Of a stretch of DNA of 64,000 bases, positions 33,701 to 42,615 are shown in pieces (position 1 is the stretch's first letter; each line of letters opens with the position of its first letter). A program made the position numbers and the translations under genes. Below the pieces are notes generated by a model, which did not search any database, had not been told where the DNA came from, and saw only the letters and a list, made by a program, of their open reading frames with translations. This DNA comes from Candidatus Poribacteria bacterium (GTDB taxonomy: Bacteria > Poribacteria > WGA-4E > PCPOR2b): positions 1 through 64,000 of the forward strand of contig JAJEAL010000085.1 in NCBI GenBank assembly GCA_022822785.1, given 5' to 3'.

Positions 33701-34411
33701 TCGTGCAGGGATTCTGAAAACTTCCCAACCGCTGTTCTTGAGACTTTCATCTCGTCTTTCATCGAGCCTTCGTTGACTTGGTTCCTCGTGTTGTTCACCA
33801 TCAACTTCAAAAACTGCCTTGATTTGATCTGTTTCTAAAGCAAAATCTACTTTCTGTCCGAAAAACTTGGATGCCGCCTTGCGATCAATCAAAGTTTCAA
33901 ATAGTTGTTGGGGCTCAACCAACTGAGTAATATGGCTTCCCAAAAATTTAGGGAGCAAATTGGAGAAAAAGTCCTGTTCCTCATCACTATCAAACGGTTG
34001 GTGGGGCAATTCGATCTCTGGGGTCAAGCGAGGATCAATAATATAGTGCGCTCTCTTTAGTAGGTTCAACCATTCTTCTTCAGTTTCAACGTTAAGGTTC
34101 TGGTGTAGAAACTCAAAACTCCCTGTTTCGGATTCCTCGTCTATAGGGATGTGTGGATGAGACAACCGGGCTAAAGTGCGCTCTACCAGTAAGGAAGGGA
34201 AAGTTGGCAGTCCCCTGCTAAGCAGATTCTCGTAAACAGCAATCAATTTGGAATCCATTGGCGTTAGTTCTTGGGAACCCTGGGGAGGAATAATTTCCTC
34301 ACAACTGAAAGTACACAGACACTTCAGAACAGATTCGAGATCCAATTCGGTTATGTTGGGCTGCAAATTGTGTAAATAGCCTAAATAGAATCCACAATTG
34401 TAGAACTTCAC
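30710..34411 (-). CDS. PD-(D/E)XK nuclease-RecQ helicase fusion protein
   Basis: This is a 1233-residue multidomain protein. Residues about 140-240 resemble a DUF559/Vsr-like nuclease of the PD-(D/E)XK fold: SDEEQDFFSNLL, then VDFAL (D189), then FEVDGEQH (E202, D204, H208) and the ERRDESLKNSGWEVFRI helix-strand. Residues about 310-450 form an unassigned linker domain. Residues about 465-860 are a RecQ-type SF2 helicase with PTGAGKS (501-507), DEAH (604-607), TGTAS (644-648) and QEAGRAGRDR (824-833). A winged-helix-like part (KREKAIYRLSIIGVV) and a 300-residue helical C terminus follow. Zinc cysteines and an HRDC domain of canonical RecQ are not seen. The start is GTG and poorly supported; the frame is open a little further upstream. 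It overlaps the tail-anchored protein gene. A role in DNA defence or repair is inferred. Confidence 0.82.
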   Translation of the reverse strand: MKFYNCGFYLGYLHNLQPNITELDLESVLKCLCTFSCEEIIPPQGSQELTPMDSKLIAVYENLLSRGLPTFPSLLVERTLARLSHPHIPIDEESETGSFEFLHQNLNVETEEEWLNLLKRAHYIIDPRLTPEIELPHQPFDSDEEQDFFSNLLPKFLGSHITQLVEPQQLFETLIDRKAASKFFGQKVDFALETDQIKAVFEVDGEQHEEPSQRRLDERRDESLKNSGWEVFRIPARDVRCGRLEQRIEQDVNRLRDKLATNPFFALIEQNYQSPLWETELGQKALQLVLTPFAVARLQKILLWTLRYSALSLNQPKWKLAIIERDVPCAQLAILDFLQTLQAFYSLLEINTPLPQVELLIYATPEFERASSGISEGQLSEFSIHANSHVLDSQNAETFDGDLLIDISMLQRHGYTTPDPGLCNQLLGSHSAAVSIRSVHTPKDRDQIQSSEPIAYPMTDDKRKPLRFFLQNLFRKKDFREGQFEILTRSLAQKPVIGLLPTGAGKSLCYQLSALLQPGVTLVVDPLRSLMFDQAENLKTNRIDRIAFINSEQETKEREKIIRQMGNGEFQIVFISPERLQIKKFQEELGRMTTAFSVPYVVIDEAHCVSEWGHDFRTSYLNLASTVQAVCRFRDMPPTIVALTGTASYAVLTDIQREIGIGDEEAKIQLSTFDRPELQFSLYTVPSNQKQSKLSDILNAIPNQLRLNVDSFYEPNGHHTHSGIVFVPHVNGAFGEKVWTFLSHELDIPVEFYSGKAPKTFKPNPNHNRERSYNEHKRSVQQRFKTNEFPLLVSTKAFGMGIDKPNIRYTIHYGIPQSLEAFYQEAGRAGRDRKNSICAIIFSDDSAANADRSLDGHRSIDEISQLRDPPRARQGDIHRMMWFLKKGFPGTSAEKKAILELLEGWIYPFLDTLQLNQSEEIQIPFGGSDSIKMKREKAIYRLSIIGVVQNYTIDFGPKQFEVTIVRRPEEEYLAQLQDYIARYKTQDRTVINKKVKKLKGRNLIEKCLGCLIDFVYEEIAKKRRRAIQTMAEVARTCHTDETIREALLSYLEKSPFTEPLSQLARRIEPQEWWNVLDINNELDQPLLNEVDGARLLLGGCRRTLESFPSHPGLYLLSGFARLLLPNQDQEIKQALSDIRSGFQNLTDLPIAKREEITLEFLRKFEQWSESIQNFEMIQEDIAEIALNTLQTRVIAHAIYHMNPVYTEKNLLNWMLQDVKNFNQQFLGGTQNVR

Positions 34412-34712
34412 TTCAAATGCCTCATTATTTGTCTTAGGTAGATTGAATAGGAAGGACCTGTCTCTCCTAGTTTATGAAATCCGATTGAAGCGCAAATTCT
34501 CTTTGCTTCAAGCAGTGATCTAATATCGATCATTGACGTTTTTCAATCCTTTATCCTTCAAAAACTAACTCACTGGCTCGATAAAGATACCACACCACAA
34601 CGAAGATGTCAATCCTTGAAATTCGATTGACCGGCTCTACAATCTTTGATATACTGACACAGTTTAAGACACAGTTCCATTTACTTAAATCAATCTATTT
34701 AAGGAGTGGCGC
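34412..34712. other. Divergent intergenic region
   Basis: Three hundred AT-rich bases lie between the helicase gene and the enolase-superfamily gene. They include a TTGAAGC…GCTTCAA inverted repeat near 34485-34512 and TGATC…GATCA near 34517-34533. These may be operator or promoter elements of the helicase gene. The plus-strand promoter is listed separately. Confidence 0.35.
34627..34655 (+). promoter_or_regulatory. Sigma70-type promoter of the enolase-superfamily gene
   Basis: TTGACC (34627-34632) and TATACT (34650-34655), each five of six to consensus, are separated by 17 bases. Transcription should begin near 34662, about 50 bases before the ATG at 34713. Confidence 0.6.
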
Positions 34713-35840
34713 ATGAAGATTGACAAGATTGAATCTTTTTTCATCGGTGGTGGTTATGTGGTCCGTATCCACACTGATAACGGTATAAGCGGCGTGGGTC
34801 AAACCGCTTGCTGGGGTTATCCTGAAGCGGTCGATAGAATCGTTGCGACCTTTGAAAAATACCTAATTGGCCAGAATCCTTTGCGTATTGAACACCACTG
34901 GCAGTATCTCTATCGCATGGGTCCGTTTCGTGGCACTGCCCTCTGCGGCGCGATCAGTGCGGTGGATATCGCATTGTGGGACATCAAAGGAAAGCATTTT
35001 GGTGTGCCGGTATGGGAGTTGTTGGGAGGCAATTGTCGGGATAAAATTCGTCTACATCTTATGGCTGGAGGATCGACGCCGGAGACGATGCTTCAGGCTG
35101 CGAAAGATGCGGTGGAGGAGGGGTTCACTGCGCTGAAGTTCGATCCGGTGGTCGGTGGTTATCAAGACATGGCGTTGGACCGTTTGGTTAAAACTGCTCG
35201 CGATTTGGTTGCAGCAGCACGGGAGGGTGGAGGCCCCGATCTCGATCTGATTGTCGAAGTCCACCGTAAGCTGACGCCGATGAACGGCATTGTTTTGGCG
35301 GAAGCGTTGACACCGTTTAATATCTACTTTCTAGAAGATCCCATCCAGATTGACAGCATCGTATCGCAGGCGGAGCTCGCCAAACGGATGACCGTTCCTT
35401 TGGGGAATGGTGAACGCTTGACCACTATCTGGGAGTTCCGTGAACTACTCGCCGCCGGTGGACCTCAGTATGTTCGACCGGATGTGGCGTTGGCAGGGGG
35501 ATTGACTCAGTGCAAGAAGATTGCAGCAATCGCCGAATCGTATCACAGCGCGGTTGTCACCCATAATTTCTTGGGACCATTGGTTACGACCGCTTCTTTG
35601 CACCTAGACGCAAGTATTCCTAACTTTATCACCCAAGAATACACCAAAGGCGACGAATCGCCTAACAACGCGGTGTATAAAACCTGCTATCAGCGGGAGG
35701 GCGGTTATATTCCGATTCCCGAAGCACCGGGGCTCGGTGTGGAGTTGGATGATAGTCTGATAGAGCAGAGGCCCTATCAGCCAATGAACACCGGTCAGAC
35801 GCTGCTGCGGGAAGATGGTTCAGTCGCTTACGCTGTGTGA
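34713..35840 (+). CDS. Mandelate racemase/muconate lactonizing family sugar-acid dehydratase
   Basis: This 375-residue enolase-superfamily protein has an N-terminal capping domain and a barrel. The barrel carries LKFDPV (K142), the metal-binding acid-x-H pair E182-V-H184 in VEVHRKLTP, E208 in FLEDP, E234 in NGERL and H284 in VVTHNF. The arrangement is that of the galactonate/mannonate dehydratase group, which removes water from sugar acids. The usual aspartate before x-H is glutamate here. AAGGAG lies seven bases before the ATG, behind a good promoter. It begins a stretch of possible carbohydrate catabolism genes. Confidence 0.88.
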   Translation: MKIDKIESFFIGGGYVVRIHTDNGISGVGQTACWGYPEAVDRIVATFEKYLIGQNPLRIEHHWQYLYRMGPFRGTALCGAISAVDIALWDIKGKHFGVPVWELLGGNCRDKIRLHLMAGGSTPETMLQAAKDAVEEGFTALKFDPVVGGYQDMALDRLVKTARDLVAAAREGGGPDLDLIVEVHRKLTPMNGIVLAEALTPFNIYFLEDPIQIDSIVSQAELAKRMTVPLGNGERLTTIWEFRELLAAGGPQYVRPDVALAGGLTQCKKIAAIAESYHSAVVTHNFLGPLVTTASLHLDASIPNFITQEYTKGDESPNNAVYKTCYQREGGYIPIPEAPGLGVELDDSLIEQRPYQPMNTGQTLLREDGSVAYAV

Positions 35841-35874
35841 TAGACGAGGGGGCAAGGTAGAGTACAACTCACCC

Positions 35875-36582
35875 TCAATTCGGTTTCACGCTTAACAGAT
35901 TGGGCAACACATGTAAGGTCTGGATGGTCTCTCTCCACCGCCCAGTTTGCGTTCCATCCCGGTCTAGCAGAATTGGACGGATACCGGCAGCATGTGCGCC
36001 CATGATATCTGCCTCGAAAGAGTCTCCGATATGAACCGCTTCTTCCGCAGTTACACCAATAGCACTCAAAGCGTATTCAAAGATAGCTGCGTCCGGCTTC
36101 GCGCTCCGTACCCGCTGGTCATGGGAGGCAACGACCACATCAAAATACGGGGCAAGGCCAAGCTCTTCAACCATGGCGTGTAGGGGCGTATCCCAGTTGG
36201 AAATGATTCCCATCTTTAGGTCCATTTGCTGCAATTGGTCCAGCGTTGGCAAGACATCTTCATAAAGGGTGGCGTTGTTACGCGAAAACAGGGCATGTTC
36301 GTATTGCAAGACCTCCCACGCAATCTGCTCTACATGCTCACGCACTCCCAACTTTTTAAGAATAGCGCAGCAGGCGTCAAGTTGCCTGAATATCGTATCC
36401 CGTATATTATTTGTCGGTTTTGAGGCTTCATACGCTTCGGTCAGAATTGCTCGGGCTTCGTCGTAGGCAGACCAATCCAAACGCAGTTGATACCGATTAG
36501 CAATCTTGCGGATGGTTATATGGAGTGGTTGTGTCCAAAAGATAAGCGTGGCAAAGAAATCGAAAAAAACAGTTTTTGTCAT
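35875..36582 (-). CDS. HAD-superfamily hydrolase
   Basis: This 235-residue HAD phosphatase or dehalogenase-like enzyme shows motif I FFDFFATL (nucleophilic D; the second position of D-x-D is F, as in haloacid-dehalogenase-like members with D-x-(Y/F)-x-T). Motif II is IISNWD, motif III is the lysine in SAKPD and motif IV is HIGDSFEADIMGA. A helical C1 cap lies between motifs I and II. AAGGA lies before ATG 36582; a TTG at 36585 is less likely. It converges with the dehydratase gene. The substrate is unknown. Confidence 0.9.
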   Translation of the reverse strand: MTKTVFFDFFATLIFWTQPLHITIRKIANRYQLRLDWSAYDEARAILTEAYEASKPTNNIRDTIFRQLDACCAILKKLGVREHVEQIAWEVLQYEHALFSRNNATLYEDVLPTLDQLQQMDLKMGIISNWDTPLHAMVEELGLAPYFDVVVASHDQRVRSAKPDAAIFEYALSAIGVTAEEAVHIGDSFEADIMGAHAAGIRPILLDRDGTQTGRWRETIQTLHVLPNLLSVKPN

Positions 36583-36719
36583 CAAGTTTCCTTATCATAC
36601 TGACGCGATTTGGTTTCTATATCATTTACTTTTCGACAGCTAAACCCTGAAAAGGTTTACAGCCTTTTTCAAGGTTCGACGATCAAGTTATTTAAGCTGT
36701 TCAGTCAAGGAGGTTTCCT

Positions 36720-38069
36720 ATGATACCGTGGATCTTTACCCATAGCCCACTCGAACATTGGCTGCCCGATTACCGGCGGACATTCGACGCTTGGGAGGAT
36801 GGGGGTGTGCGCGGAATTGTGTTCGGTTATCTACGGTTCACGCAAGATGATGGCACATCAATTCCCACTTTTGTTCCTGATCCGGAGGTGTACAAATCGT
36901 TCGGGGTGAGGCCTCCACCGGAGGCGCCGCGCGACGTGGAGAAAGAAAAGCAATTGCACGCCATGTTAGATGACGCTGCCTCACGTGATTGGCATATTAT
37001 GACCTTTAGTGTTCCCGGCGGCGGTGGGGCACGACCGTTAGAAGAAGACCCTTACGGCGCGGTGGGGTTCGCTGCTAGCGTTCAAGACACGATGAACGCC
37101 TATCCTCAAGCGCACGGTGTTATCATAGACGGTCCTGGGGAGCAGCATTATGAACTAGCCTTCCACCACGGCGGGGAGCTGCTCGAAATCCGTGAACATG
37201 AGCGGCATCGTTTCGCGGCTTTAGGAAAGGATATTGATCGCTTGGAGCGGGGTATCGCACACTTACGGGAACGGCTTCACAACCTGACGCCATCTCTGGT
37301 ACGGTATCATGCGCCGGGTGGGATGCTAGCAGCGTTAACACTGTTTGATATCAATGAGGATGTACTTTACTGGTTGCGGACCCGTCAGGAAACTGCGTTG
37401 GGTTACATGCAGGCTGTACGCACCCAACTCGACCAGTTGGATCGTAAGGTGGAATTGGGCGGCATCCCACGCACGGCGACCTTTTCGTCGCTTACCGGAC
37501 AGAACTATCAACAGATGGCGTCGCTTTTCGACTACATCTTCCCCAAGCACTACTTCTGGCACCGGGGGTTCGATGGGATGTATGGAACAATTGCGCGTTG
37601 GGTACAAAAGCTTTCTGAGTGGAATCCCACGCTGACGGAAGAGGATTGCTTTGCGGTGGTAACGTCGCTATTTGGAATTGAACTGCCGGGGATTCAGTCA
37701 TTAATGGATATGGAATTGGGGTTTCCGGAGGAGTTCTTCTCGGAGGTTGTGTGGAGCGAAACCCAACGTGCACTGGAGGCTATCGGGGACGATGATAAAG
37801 TCGTCGCTTGGGTATCTACGGGACGTAGCCCACATGCCGGCGATGCGATGACCGCAAGAGACCTTCACAACATCTTGACGACCTCCGAGCGTGCGGGATT
37901 GAAACGATTTCTCTTTCACCCGGATCCAGATCTCGGTGCGGCGGAATGGCGAGTGATTTCGGGATTATGCGGGAATCTATGGAAAGAAGACCTGAGTGGA
38001 TATTGGCCCTCCGACACCCAGAAACCAGATTCGTTCAGTGGCGGTAGAAAGCCGCCCCGTTCAGAGTGA
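36720..38069 (+). CDS. Uncharacterised glycoside-hydrolase-like TIM-barrel protein
   Basis: This 449-residue protein is not one I can name. No signal peptide is visible. The start (FTHSPLEHWLPDYRRTFDAW), GVRGIVFGYLRF, the AHGVIIDGPGEQHYE stretch with acidic residues at the end of a strand, and DYIFPKHYFWHRGFDG look like a TIM-barrel family acting on sugars. A catalytic pair cannot be assigned. AAGGAGG stands before the ATG. It is followed by a Gfo/Idh-like gene after a terminator-like hairpin. The adjacent sugar-acid dehydratase and HAD genes make a carbohydrate role plausible. Confidence 0.6.
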   Translation: MIPWIFTHSPLEHWLPDYRRTFDAWEDGGVRGIVFGYLRFTQDDGTSIPTFVPDPEVYKSFGVRPPPEAPRDVEKEKQLHAMLDDAASRDWHIMTFSVPGGGGARPLEEDPYGAVGFAASVQDTMNAYPQAHGVIIDGPGEQHYELAFHHGGELLEIREHERHRFAALGKDIDRLERGIAHLRERLHNLTPSLVRYHAPGGMLAALTLFDINEDVLYWLRTRQETALGYMQAVRTQLDQLDRKVELGGIPRTATFSSLTGQNYQQMASLFDYIFPKHYFWHRGFDGMYGTIARWVQKLSEWNPTLTEEDCFAVVTSLFGIELPGIQSLMDMELGFPEEFFSEVVWSETQRALEAIGDDDKVVAWVSTGRSPHAGDAMTARDLHNILTTSERAGLKRFLFHPDPDLGAAEWRVISGLCGNLWKEDLSGYWPSDTQKPDSFSGGRKPPRSE

Positions 38070-38078
38070 GCGGTACAA

Positions 38079-38125
38079 AGAAACCGAGTAGTAAGGAACA
38101 ACGATCGTCGTTCCCTACGGTTTCT
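38079..38125 (+). terminator. Hairpin, probable terminator or attenuator
   Basis: AGAAACCG (38079-38086) pairs with CGGTTTCT (38118-38125), with a further imperfect GTAAGGAAC/GTTCCCTAC stem inside. It begins ten bases after the stop codon of the preceding gene. The outer arms resemble those of the hairpin at the left window edge. There is no long T-run. Confidence 0.45.
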
Positions 38126-38183
38126 CTGAACAGCCTTTCTATTCACATTAATCTCCATATTTTTTGGACAAAGGAGTTGTATT

Positions 38184-39278
38184 TTGCGGACAAAAAAATA
38201 TAGAGTTGCCGTTGTTGGAGGAGCAGGGACTTGGGGCAATAGGTATCTACACGCTTATGCCAACCATCCAGCCTGCGAAATCGTCGCACTAGTTGACCGC
38301 GCCAAAGACCGCCGAGGGGTTTTCGCCGATCGATACGGGATTGAAACCCTTTTTGATACGCTAGATGAGCTGTTAGATAGAGAAGTTCCTGACATCGTTT
38401 CGGCGATTCTTCCGACATCGCACAACCCCGATACAGTAATAGCGTGCGCCGAGGCTGGCGTCAAAGTAGTTTCATGCGAAAAACCGATATCGGTTGAGCT
38501 ATCCCAAGCAGATGCGATGGTGCGTATTAGCCGTGAACACGGCACCGTTTTCGCCTGCGGAAGCGTCTATACGGGAATTCCATATCTGCTAGAGACGATT
38601 GATTGGATTGGAGCTGGACATATCGGCACACTGACTGGCGCTGCTATTCCGACCGGGTTGCCACGGGAGGTGTCGGGCGGCGGATGCGTTCAACTGACCT
38701 TGCTACGATTGCTCACCGGTATGGAGGTAGAATGGGTCGAAGGTTGGGCGTTACCGCCGGACTCTGACTGGATGCCGCCTGTTGATATTTCGGCGTCGGA
38801 GATTGATTGCCCTGCCTACGGACGCCTAGGATTGTCCGGCGGCATTGTTTGTGAGATTCCTATACCACCAAGTGGACGGGGCGGTGCCTGTCCGGTCACA
38901 GTTACGGGAGCAAATGGGCAGATATGGATAACTGCTTCGGGACCTGTGATTATCCAAGGGAGTGGTGCAGCTTCTACCCCTGTCTATCCCGACTTTCTTG
39001 ACACTCCTGCGCCTGATGACTTCTTTACACGGCGGATTGAGTGGCTTATGCAGGCGCATGATACGGGGCAGGATGTTTTAGACAGTGGGCATGGCTACCG
39101 CCAAGCGTTGGAAATCGCAATTGCGCTAAAGCAATCTGCTCAGTGTGGGCACCGCCGCATCTCTCTGCCGTTGGCAGATCGCTCATCACGGATAGTCCCG
39201 CATCCCTATCGACTGTTGGGTGGTGATGTGGCAGGTTGGGAGAGCATTGGTTATCAGGGACCGCCAAACGCTGAGTAA
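38184..39278 (+). CDS. Gfo/Idh/MocA-type oxidoreductase with altered active site
   Basis: This 364-residue protein starts with an NAD(P)-binding Rossmann domain (VAVVGGAGTWGNRYL). It has the family's E-K-P motif (VVSCEKPIS) and the LREHGTVFACG-like region. In active members the next motif reads G-G-G-x-L-x-D-x-G-x-H-x-x-D; here it is GGGCVQLTLLRLLTG, without the catalytic D and H. It may be a binding or regulatory paralogue, or use another proton donor. The start is TTG, with GGAG about seven bases upstream. It follows the GH-like gene on the same strand. Confidence 0.8.
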   Translation: MRTKKYRVAVVGGAGTWGNRYLHAYANHPACEIVALVDRAKDRRGVFADRYGIETLFDTLDELLDREVPDIVSAILPTSHNPDTVIACAEAGVKVVSCEKPISVELSQADAMVRISREHGTVFACGSVYTGIPYLLETIDWIGAGHIGTLTGAAIPTGLPREVSGGGCVQLTLLRLLTGMEVEWVEGWALPPDSDWMPPVDISASEIDCPAYGRLGLSGGIVCEIPIPPSGRGGACPVTVTGANGQIWITASGPVIIQGSGAASTPVYPDFLDTPAPDDFFTRRIEWLMQAHDTGQDVLDSGHGYRQALEIAIALKQSAQCGHRRISLPLADRSSRIVPHPYRLLGGDVAGWESIGYQGPPNAE

Positions 39279-39398
39279 AATACGTGTTGGATTTTACGAT
39301 ATCTGTGAGATTTTATATGTACTATATACTTGTCGCCCCGTTAGAGCTATGTTGGTTTATTGAACTGAGAACTTTTACTTCTGAAGGAGATACAAACA

Positions 39399-39989
39399 GT
39401 GGAAGCATTTAAGGAACATGTTGGACTTGCAGCACCGTTGAATCGGTTGAATGTAGACACAGATCAGATTATTCCGAAGCAGTTTCTCAAACGGATTGAG
39501 CGCACCGGCTTTGGGGAGTTTCTGTTTTACGATTGGCGTTTTCAGGACAATGGGGAGCCTAATCCGGAGTTTGTCCTGAATGACCCTCGTTATCAGGCAG
39601 CGAGTATTTTGGTTGCCGGGGCGAATTTTGGCTGTGGTAGTTCGCGGGAACATGCACCGTGGGCGTTGCAACAGTATGGGTTCAAGGCGGTTATCGCACC
39701 TTCATTTGCCGATATCTTTCGTAACAACTGCTACAAAAATGGTCTCCTGCCTATTATCCTACCGGCCGATGTGAACGCGGACCTATTGAAGCAGATTGAA
39801 GCACAGGAAGGGTACAAGTTGATGATCGATTTGGAAGCACAGCAGGTCGTTCAGCCTGATGGCACGTCGCATCCCTTCGAGATTGGCGACTTTGAGAAAC
39901 ATTGTTTATTGAATGGTTTGGATGAAGTCGGTTGGACGCTGCAGTTTGATGAGAAGATTTCAGCGTATGAAAGACGAACTGGAGCTTAG
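39399..39989 (+). CDS. leuD: 3-isopropylmalate dehydratase small subunit LeuD
   Basis: LeuD forms with LeuC the aconitase-like enzyme of leucine synthesis. The 196-residue protein has [11 protein letters not shown], the swivelling-domain signature [17 protein letters not shown] and [18 protein letters not shown]. The start is GTG with AAGGAG ten bases before it. The large subunit gene is not adjacent or anywhere in the window, although leuC-leuD normally form a pair. A homoaconitase small-subunit role cannot be excluded, but the length and motifs fit LeuD best. Confidence 0.93.
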   Translation: MEAFKEHVGLAAPLNRLNVDTDQIIPKQFLKRIERTGFGEFLFYDWRFQDNGEPNPEFVLNDPRYQAASILVAGANFGCGSSREHAPWALQQYGFKAVIAPSFADIFRNNCYKNGLLPIILPADVNADLLKQIEAQEGYKLMIDLEAQQVVQPDGTSHPFEIGDFEKHCLLNGLDEVGWTLQFDEKISAYERRTGA

Positions 39990-40062
39990 TGCAACTCGAT
40001 CGATGAGATAATCAAAGCTGGTGGCGTGTTAATCCCCCGTCGGCACATAGGAGGAGATTATT

Positions 40063-42573
40063 ATGGCTGAGAAACAGGTCACACTGCCTATAATAGGGAT
40101 GCACTGTACGAACTGCTCGGAAACCATCGCACGCGAGTTAGGTAAACTAGACGGTGTGGGAACGGCAAACGTCAACTATGCCACAGAGAAAGCAATAGTC
40201 ACTTTCAATTCTTCTGTACTGGATGAGGGTGTCATCATTGAAAGAATTACAGACATCGGTTACGAGGTAGCAACAAGCGAGATTGAGTTGCCCATCACAG
40301 GGATGAACTGTGTCAACTGTGCATCGAGCGTCGAAAAAGCACTTAACCGGCTGCAGCCGGGAGTCGTCTCTGTGAACGTAAATTTCGCCACGGAGAAGGC
40401 ACATATAGCGTACCTCCCCGGTCAGGTGACCCACACCGACTTTATTGCCGCGATTGAAGAGGCAGGTTACGGTGTTATCGAATCAGAACCCGACCAACTG
40501 GTTGATGCTGAACAGGCTGCCCGCGAACAGGAGATTCACGATCAGACGCGCAAGTTCTGGACTGGCGTTGCTTTTTCTCTTCCTCTCTTCCTTTTTAGCA
40601 TGGCGCGTGACTTTTCGCTGCTGGGTACCTGGTCTGATGCCCTGTGGGGCAATTGGCTGATGCTTGTTCTGGCGACACCGGTGCAATTTTATGTCGGATG
40701 GGACTATTACACGGGTGGCTTCAAAGCACTACGCAACGGTGCCGCTAATATGGATGTGCTGGTTGCGATGGGCTCGTCCGCTGCTTTTTTGTACAGTTTA
40801 CCTGTCACCATTGCGTTGACACTAGGCAACACGGCTCTGGGCAGCCACGTCTATTTTGAAACCGCAGCAGTCATCATTACGCTTATCAAACTCGGCAAAC
40901 TACTGGAAGCTCGTGCGAAAGATCAGACGGGGGCTGCGATCAAAAAGTTGATGGGACTACAAGCAAAGACAGCACGTGTAACGCGTAATGGACAAGAGAT
41001 TGACATTCCGATTGAGCAAGTAGCCGTCGGCGATGTGGTCATCGTGCGTCCGGGGGAGCGGATTCCGGTTGACGGGGTTATTATCGAGGGGCATTCGACC
41101 GTCGATGAGAGTATGCTTACCGGGGAAAGTGTGCCGGTAGATAAGGGGCAGGGCGATACGGTGATTGGTGCGACTATCAACAAACAGGGAAGGCTAAAGT
41201 TTGAAGCGCACAAAGTCGGTGCAGAGACCGCACTCGCACAGATTGTTCGACTTGTCCAAGAAGCACAAGGGAGCAAAGCACCAATTCAGCGTCTCGCCGA
41301 TCGGGTGGCGAGTATCTTTGTGCCTGCTGTCATTGCGATTGCCACTTTTACGCTACTGGCTTGGTGGGTTGTCGCGGACGCTGGTTTTACGCCATCAATG
41401 ATTCGGATGGTAGCGGTATTGGTTATCGCTTGCCCTTGCACACTTGGGCTCGCCACACCGACCGCCATCATGGTCGGCACAAGCAAGGGGGCAGCGCAGG
41501 GCATCCTTTTCAAGGACAGTAAGGCACTTGAACTCGCGCATTCGCTCAAGGTAGTTATCCTTGATAAGACCGGCACGATTACGGCGGGTGAGCCATCGGT
41601 AACGGACGTAGTGGCTGCGGCGGAGGGCACCTCACACTTTATTACCCAGGTGTCAGATGATGAGGGAGACAAGGAAGAAGCTGCAATCCTATGGTTGGCT
41701 GCCTCGGCAGAGCGGGGGAGCGAACACCCAATCGGTGAAGCCATCGTACGGTCGGCGCAGGCGCGTGGGTTGCCCCCGGTAGAACCTTCCGAGTTCAAAG
41801 CGTTAGCTGGACACGGTGTTATCGCTCAGGTCAAAGGATATCAGATCGCCTTGGGCAATCTCAAGATGATGAACGAGCGGCATGTTGAGCTCAGCGGTTT
41901 GGAAGCCGAAGCTGCAAAATTGCAGGCAGGTGCGAAAAGCGTAATCTGGGTCGCTGTTAATGGTAAAGCGGTTGGCTTGATTGGTGTAGCGGACACCATC
42001 AAACCCGGTTCCAAGGAGGCAATCGCTCAGATGCACCGTCTGGGTTTGCAAGTGGTGATGGTTACCGGCGATAATCGTGCTACGGCAGAAAGTATTGGTA
42101 ATACTCTCGGAATTGACCACATCCTCTCCGAAATCCTGCCGGAGGATAAGGCGTCGGAAGTAAAAAAACTACAACTGGAAATGAAGCAGCAGTCTCAATC
42201 TATTGGATGTGTGGCAATGGTCGGAGACGGAATCAACGACGCACCGGCGTTGGCTCAAGCGGATGTGGGTATCGCTATTGGCACAGGTACAGATGTCGCG
42301 ATGGAGGCGGCTGATGTTACCTTGATGCGCGGAGATCTCCGGTCTGTGCCGGAAGCGATTGCACTTAGCAAAGCGACTATGCGCGTTATCAGACAAAACT
42401 TGTTCTGGGCTTTCTTCTACAATGTTCTTCTCATCCCGGTAGCAGCGGGTGTGCTGCACCCGTTTACCTTCTTACCAATGATGCTGCGCGCCCTGCATCC
42501 GGTCCTAGCTGCCTTCGCTATGGCTTTTAGTAGTGTGACCGTCGTTGCCAACAGTTTGCGTATCCGAAAGTAA
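40063..42573 (+). CDS. copA: Copper-exporting P1B-type ATPase CopA
   Basis: This is an 836-residue heavy-metal ATPase. It has two N-terminal HMA domains with GMHCTNC (C15, C18) and GMNCVNC. It also has eight membrane segments including the metal-binding CPC (near residue 457, IACPCTLG), the TGES phosphatase loop (near 351) and the phosphorylation site DKTGT (near 501). HP in the N domain (SEHPIGEA) and [10 protein letters not shown] complete the set. The CPC plus HMA set marks Cu(I) export. AGGAG stands before the ATG. No copper regulator or chaperone gene is adjacent. Confidence 0.96.
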   Translation: MAEKQVTLPIIGMHCTNCSETIARELGKLDGVGTANVNYATEKAIVTFNSSVLDEGVIIERITDIGYEVATSEIELPITGMNCVNCASSVEKALNRLQPGVVSVNVNFATEKAHIAYLPGQVTHTDFIAAIEEAGYGVIESEPDQLVDAEQAAREQEIHDQTRKFWTGVAFSLPLFLFSMARDFSLLGTWSDALWGNWLMLVLATPVQFYVGWDYYTGGFKALRNGAANMDVLVAMGSSAAFLYSLPVTIALTLGNTALGSHVYFETAAVIITLIKLGKLLEARAKDQTGAAIKKLMGLQAKTARVTRNGQEIDIPIEQVAVGDVVIVRPGERIPVDGVIIEGHSTVDESMLTGESVPVDKGQGDTVIGATINKQGRLKFEAHKVGAETALAQIVRLVQEAQGSKAPIQRLADRVASIFVPAVIAIATFTLLAWWVVADAGFTPSMIRMVAVLVIACPCTLGLATPTAIMVGTSKGAAQGILFKDSKALELAHSLKVVILDKTGTITAGEPSVTDVVAAAEGTSHFITQVSDDEGDKEEAAILWLAASAERGSEHPIGEAIVRSAQARGLPPVEPSEFKALAGHGVIAQVKGYQIALGNLKMMNERHVELSGLEAEAAKLQAGAKSVIWVAVNGKAVGLIGVADTIKPGSKEAIAQMHRLGLQVVMVTGDNRATAESIGNTLGIDHILSEILPEDKASEVKKLQLEMKQQSQSIGCVAMVGDGINDAPALAQADVGIAIGTGTDVAMEAADVTLMRGDLRSVPEAIALSKATMRVIRQNLFWAFFYNVLLIPVAAGVLHPFTFLPMMLRALHPVLAAFAMAFSSVTVVANSLRIRK

Positions 42574-42615
42574 TTGATTTAGGATTGTAAGCTTTGACTC
42601 CACGAGGAAATCGCC

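Noticed and set aside
3017-34411. queF plus RecQ-like helicase as a DNA 7-deazaguanine modification (dpd-type) cluster
   Set aside because: The genes are 27 kb apart, the QueF is the tRNA-queuosine reductase type, and no DpdA-like transglycosylase is present.
30710-34411. Housekeeping RecQ annotation for the helicase
   Set aside because: The extra N-terminal nuclease-like region, missing zinc/HRDC elements, and double size make a simple recQ label misleading.
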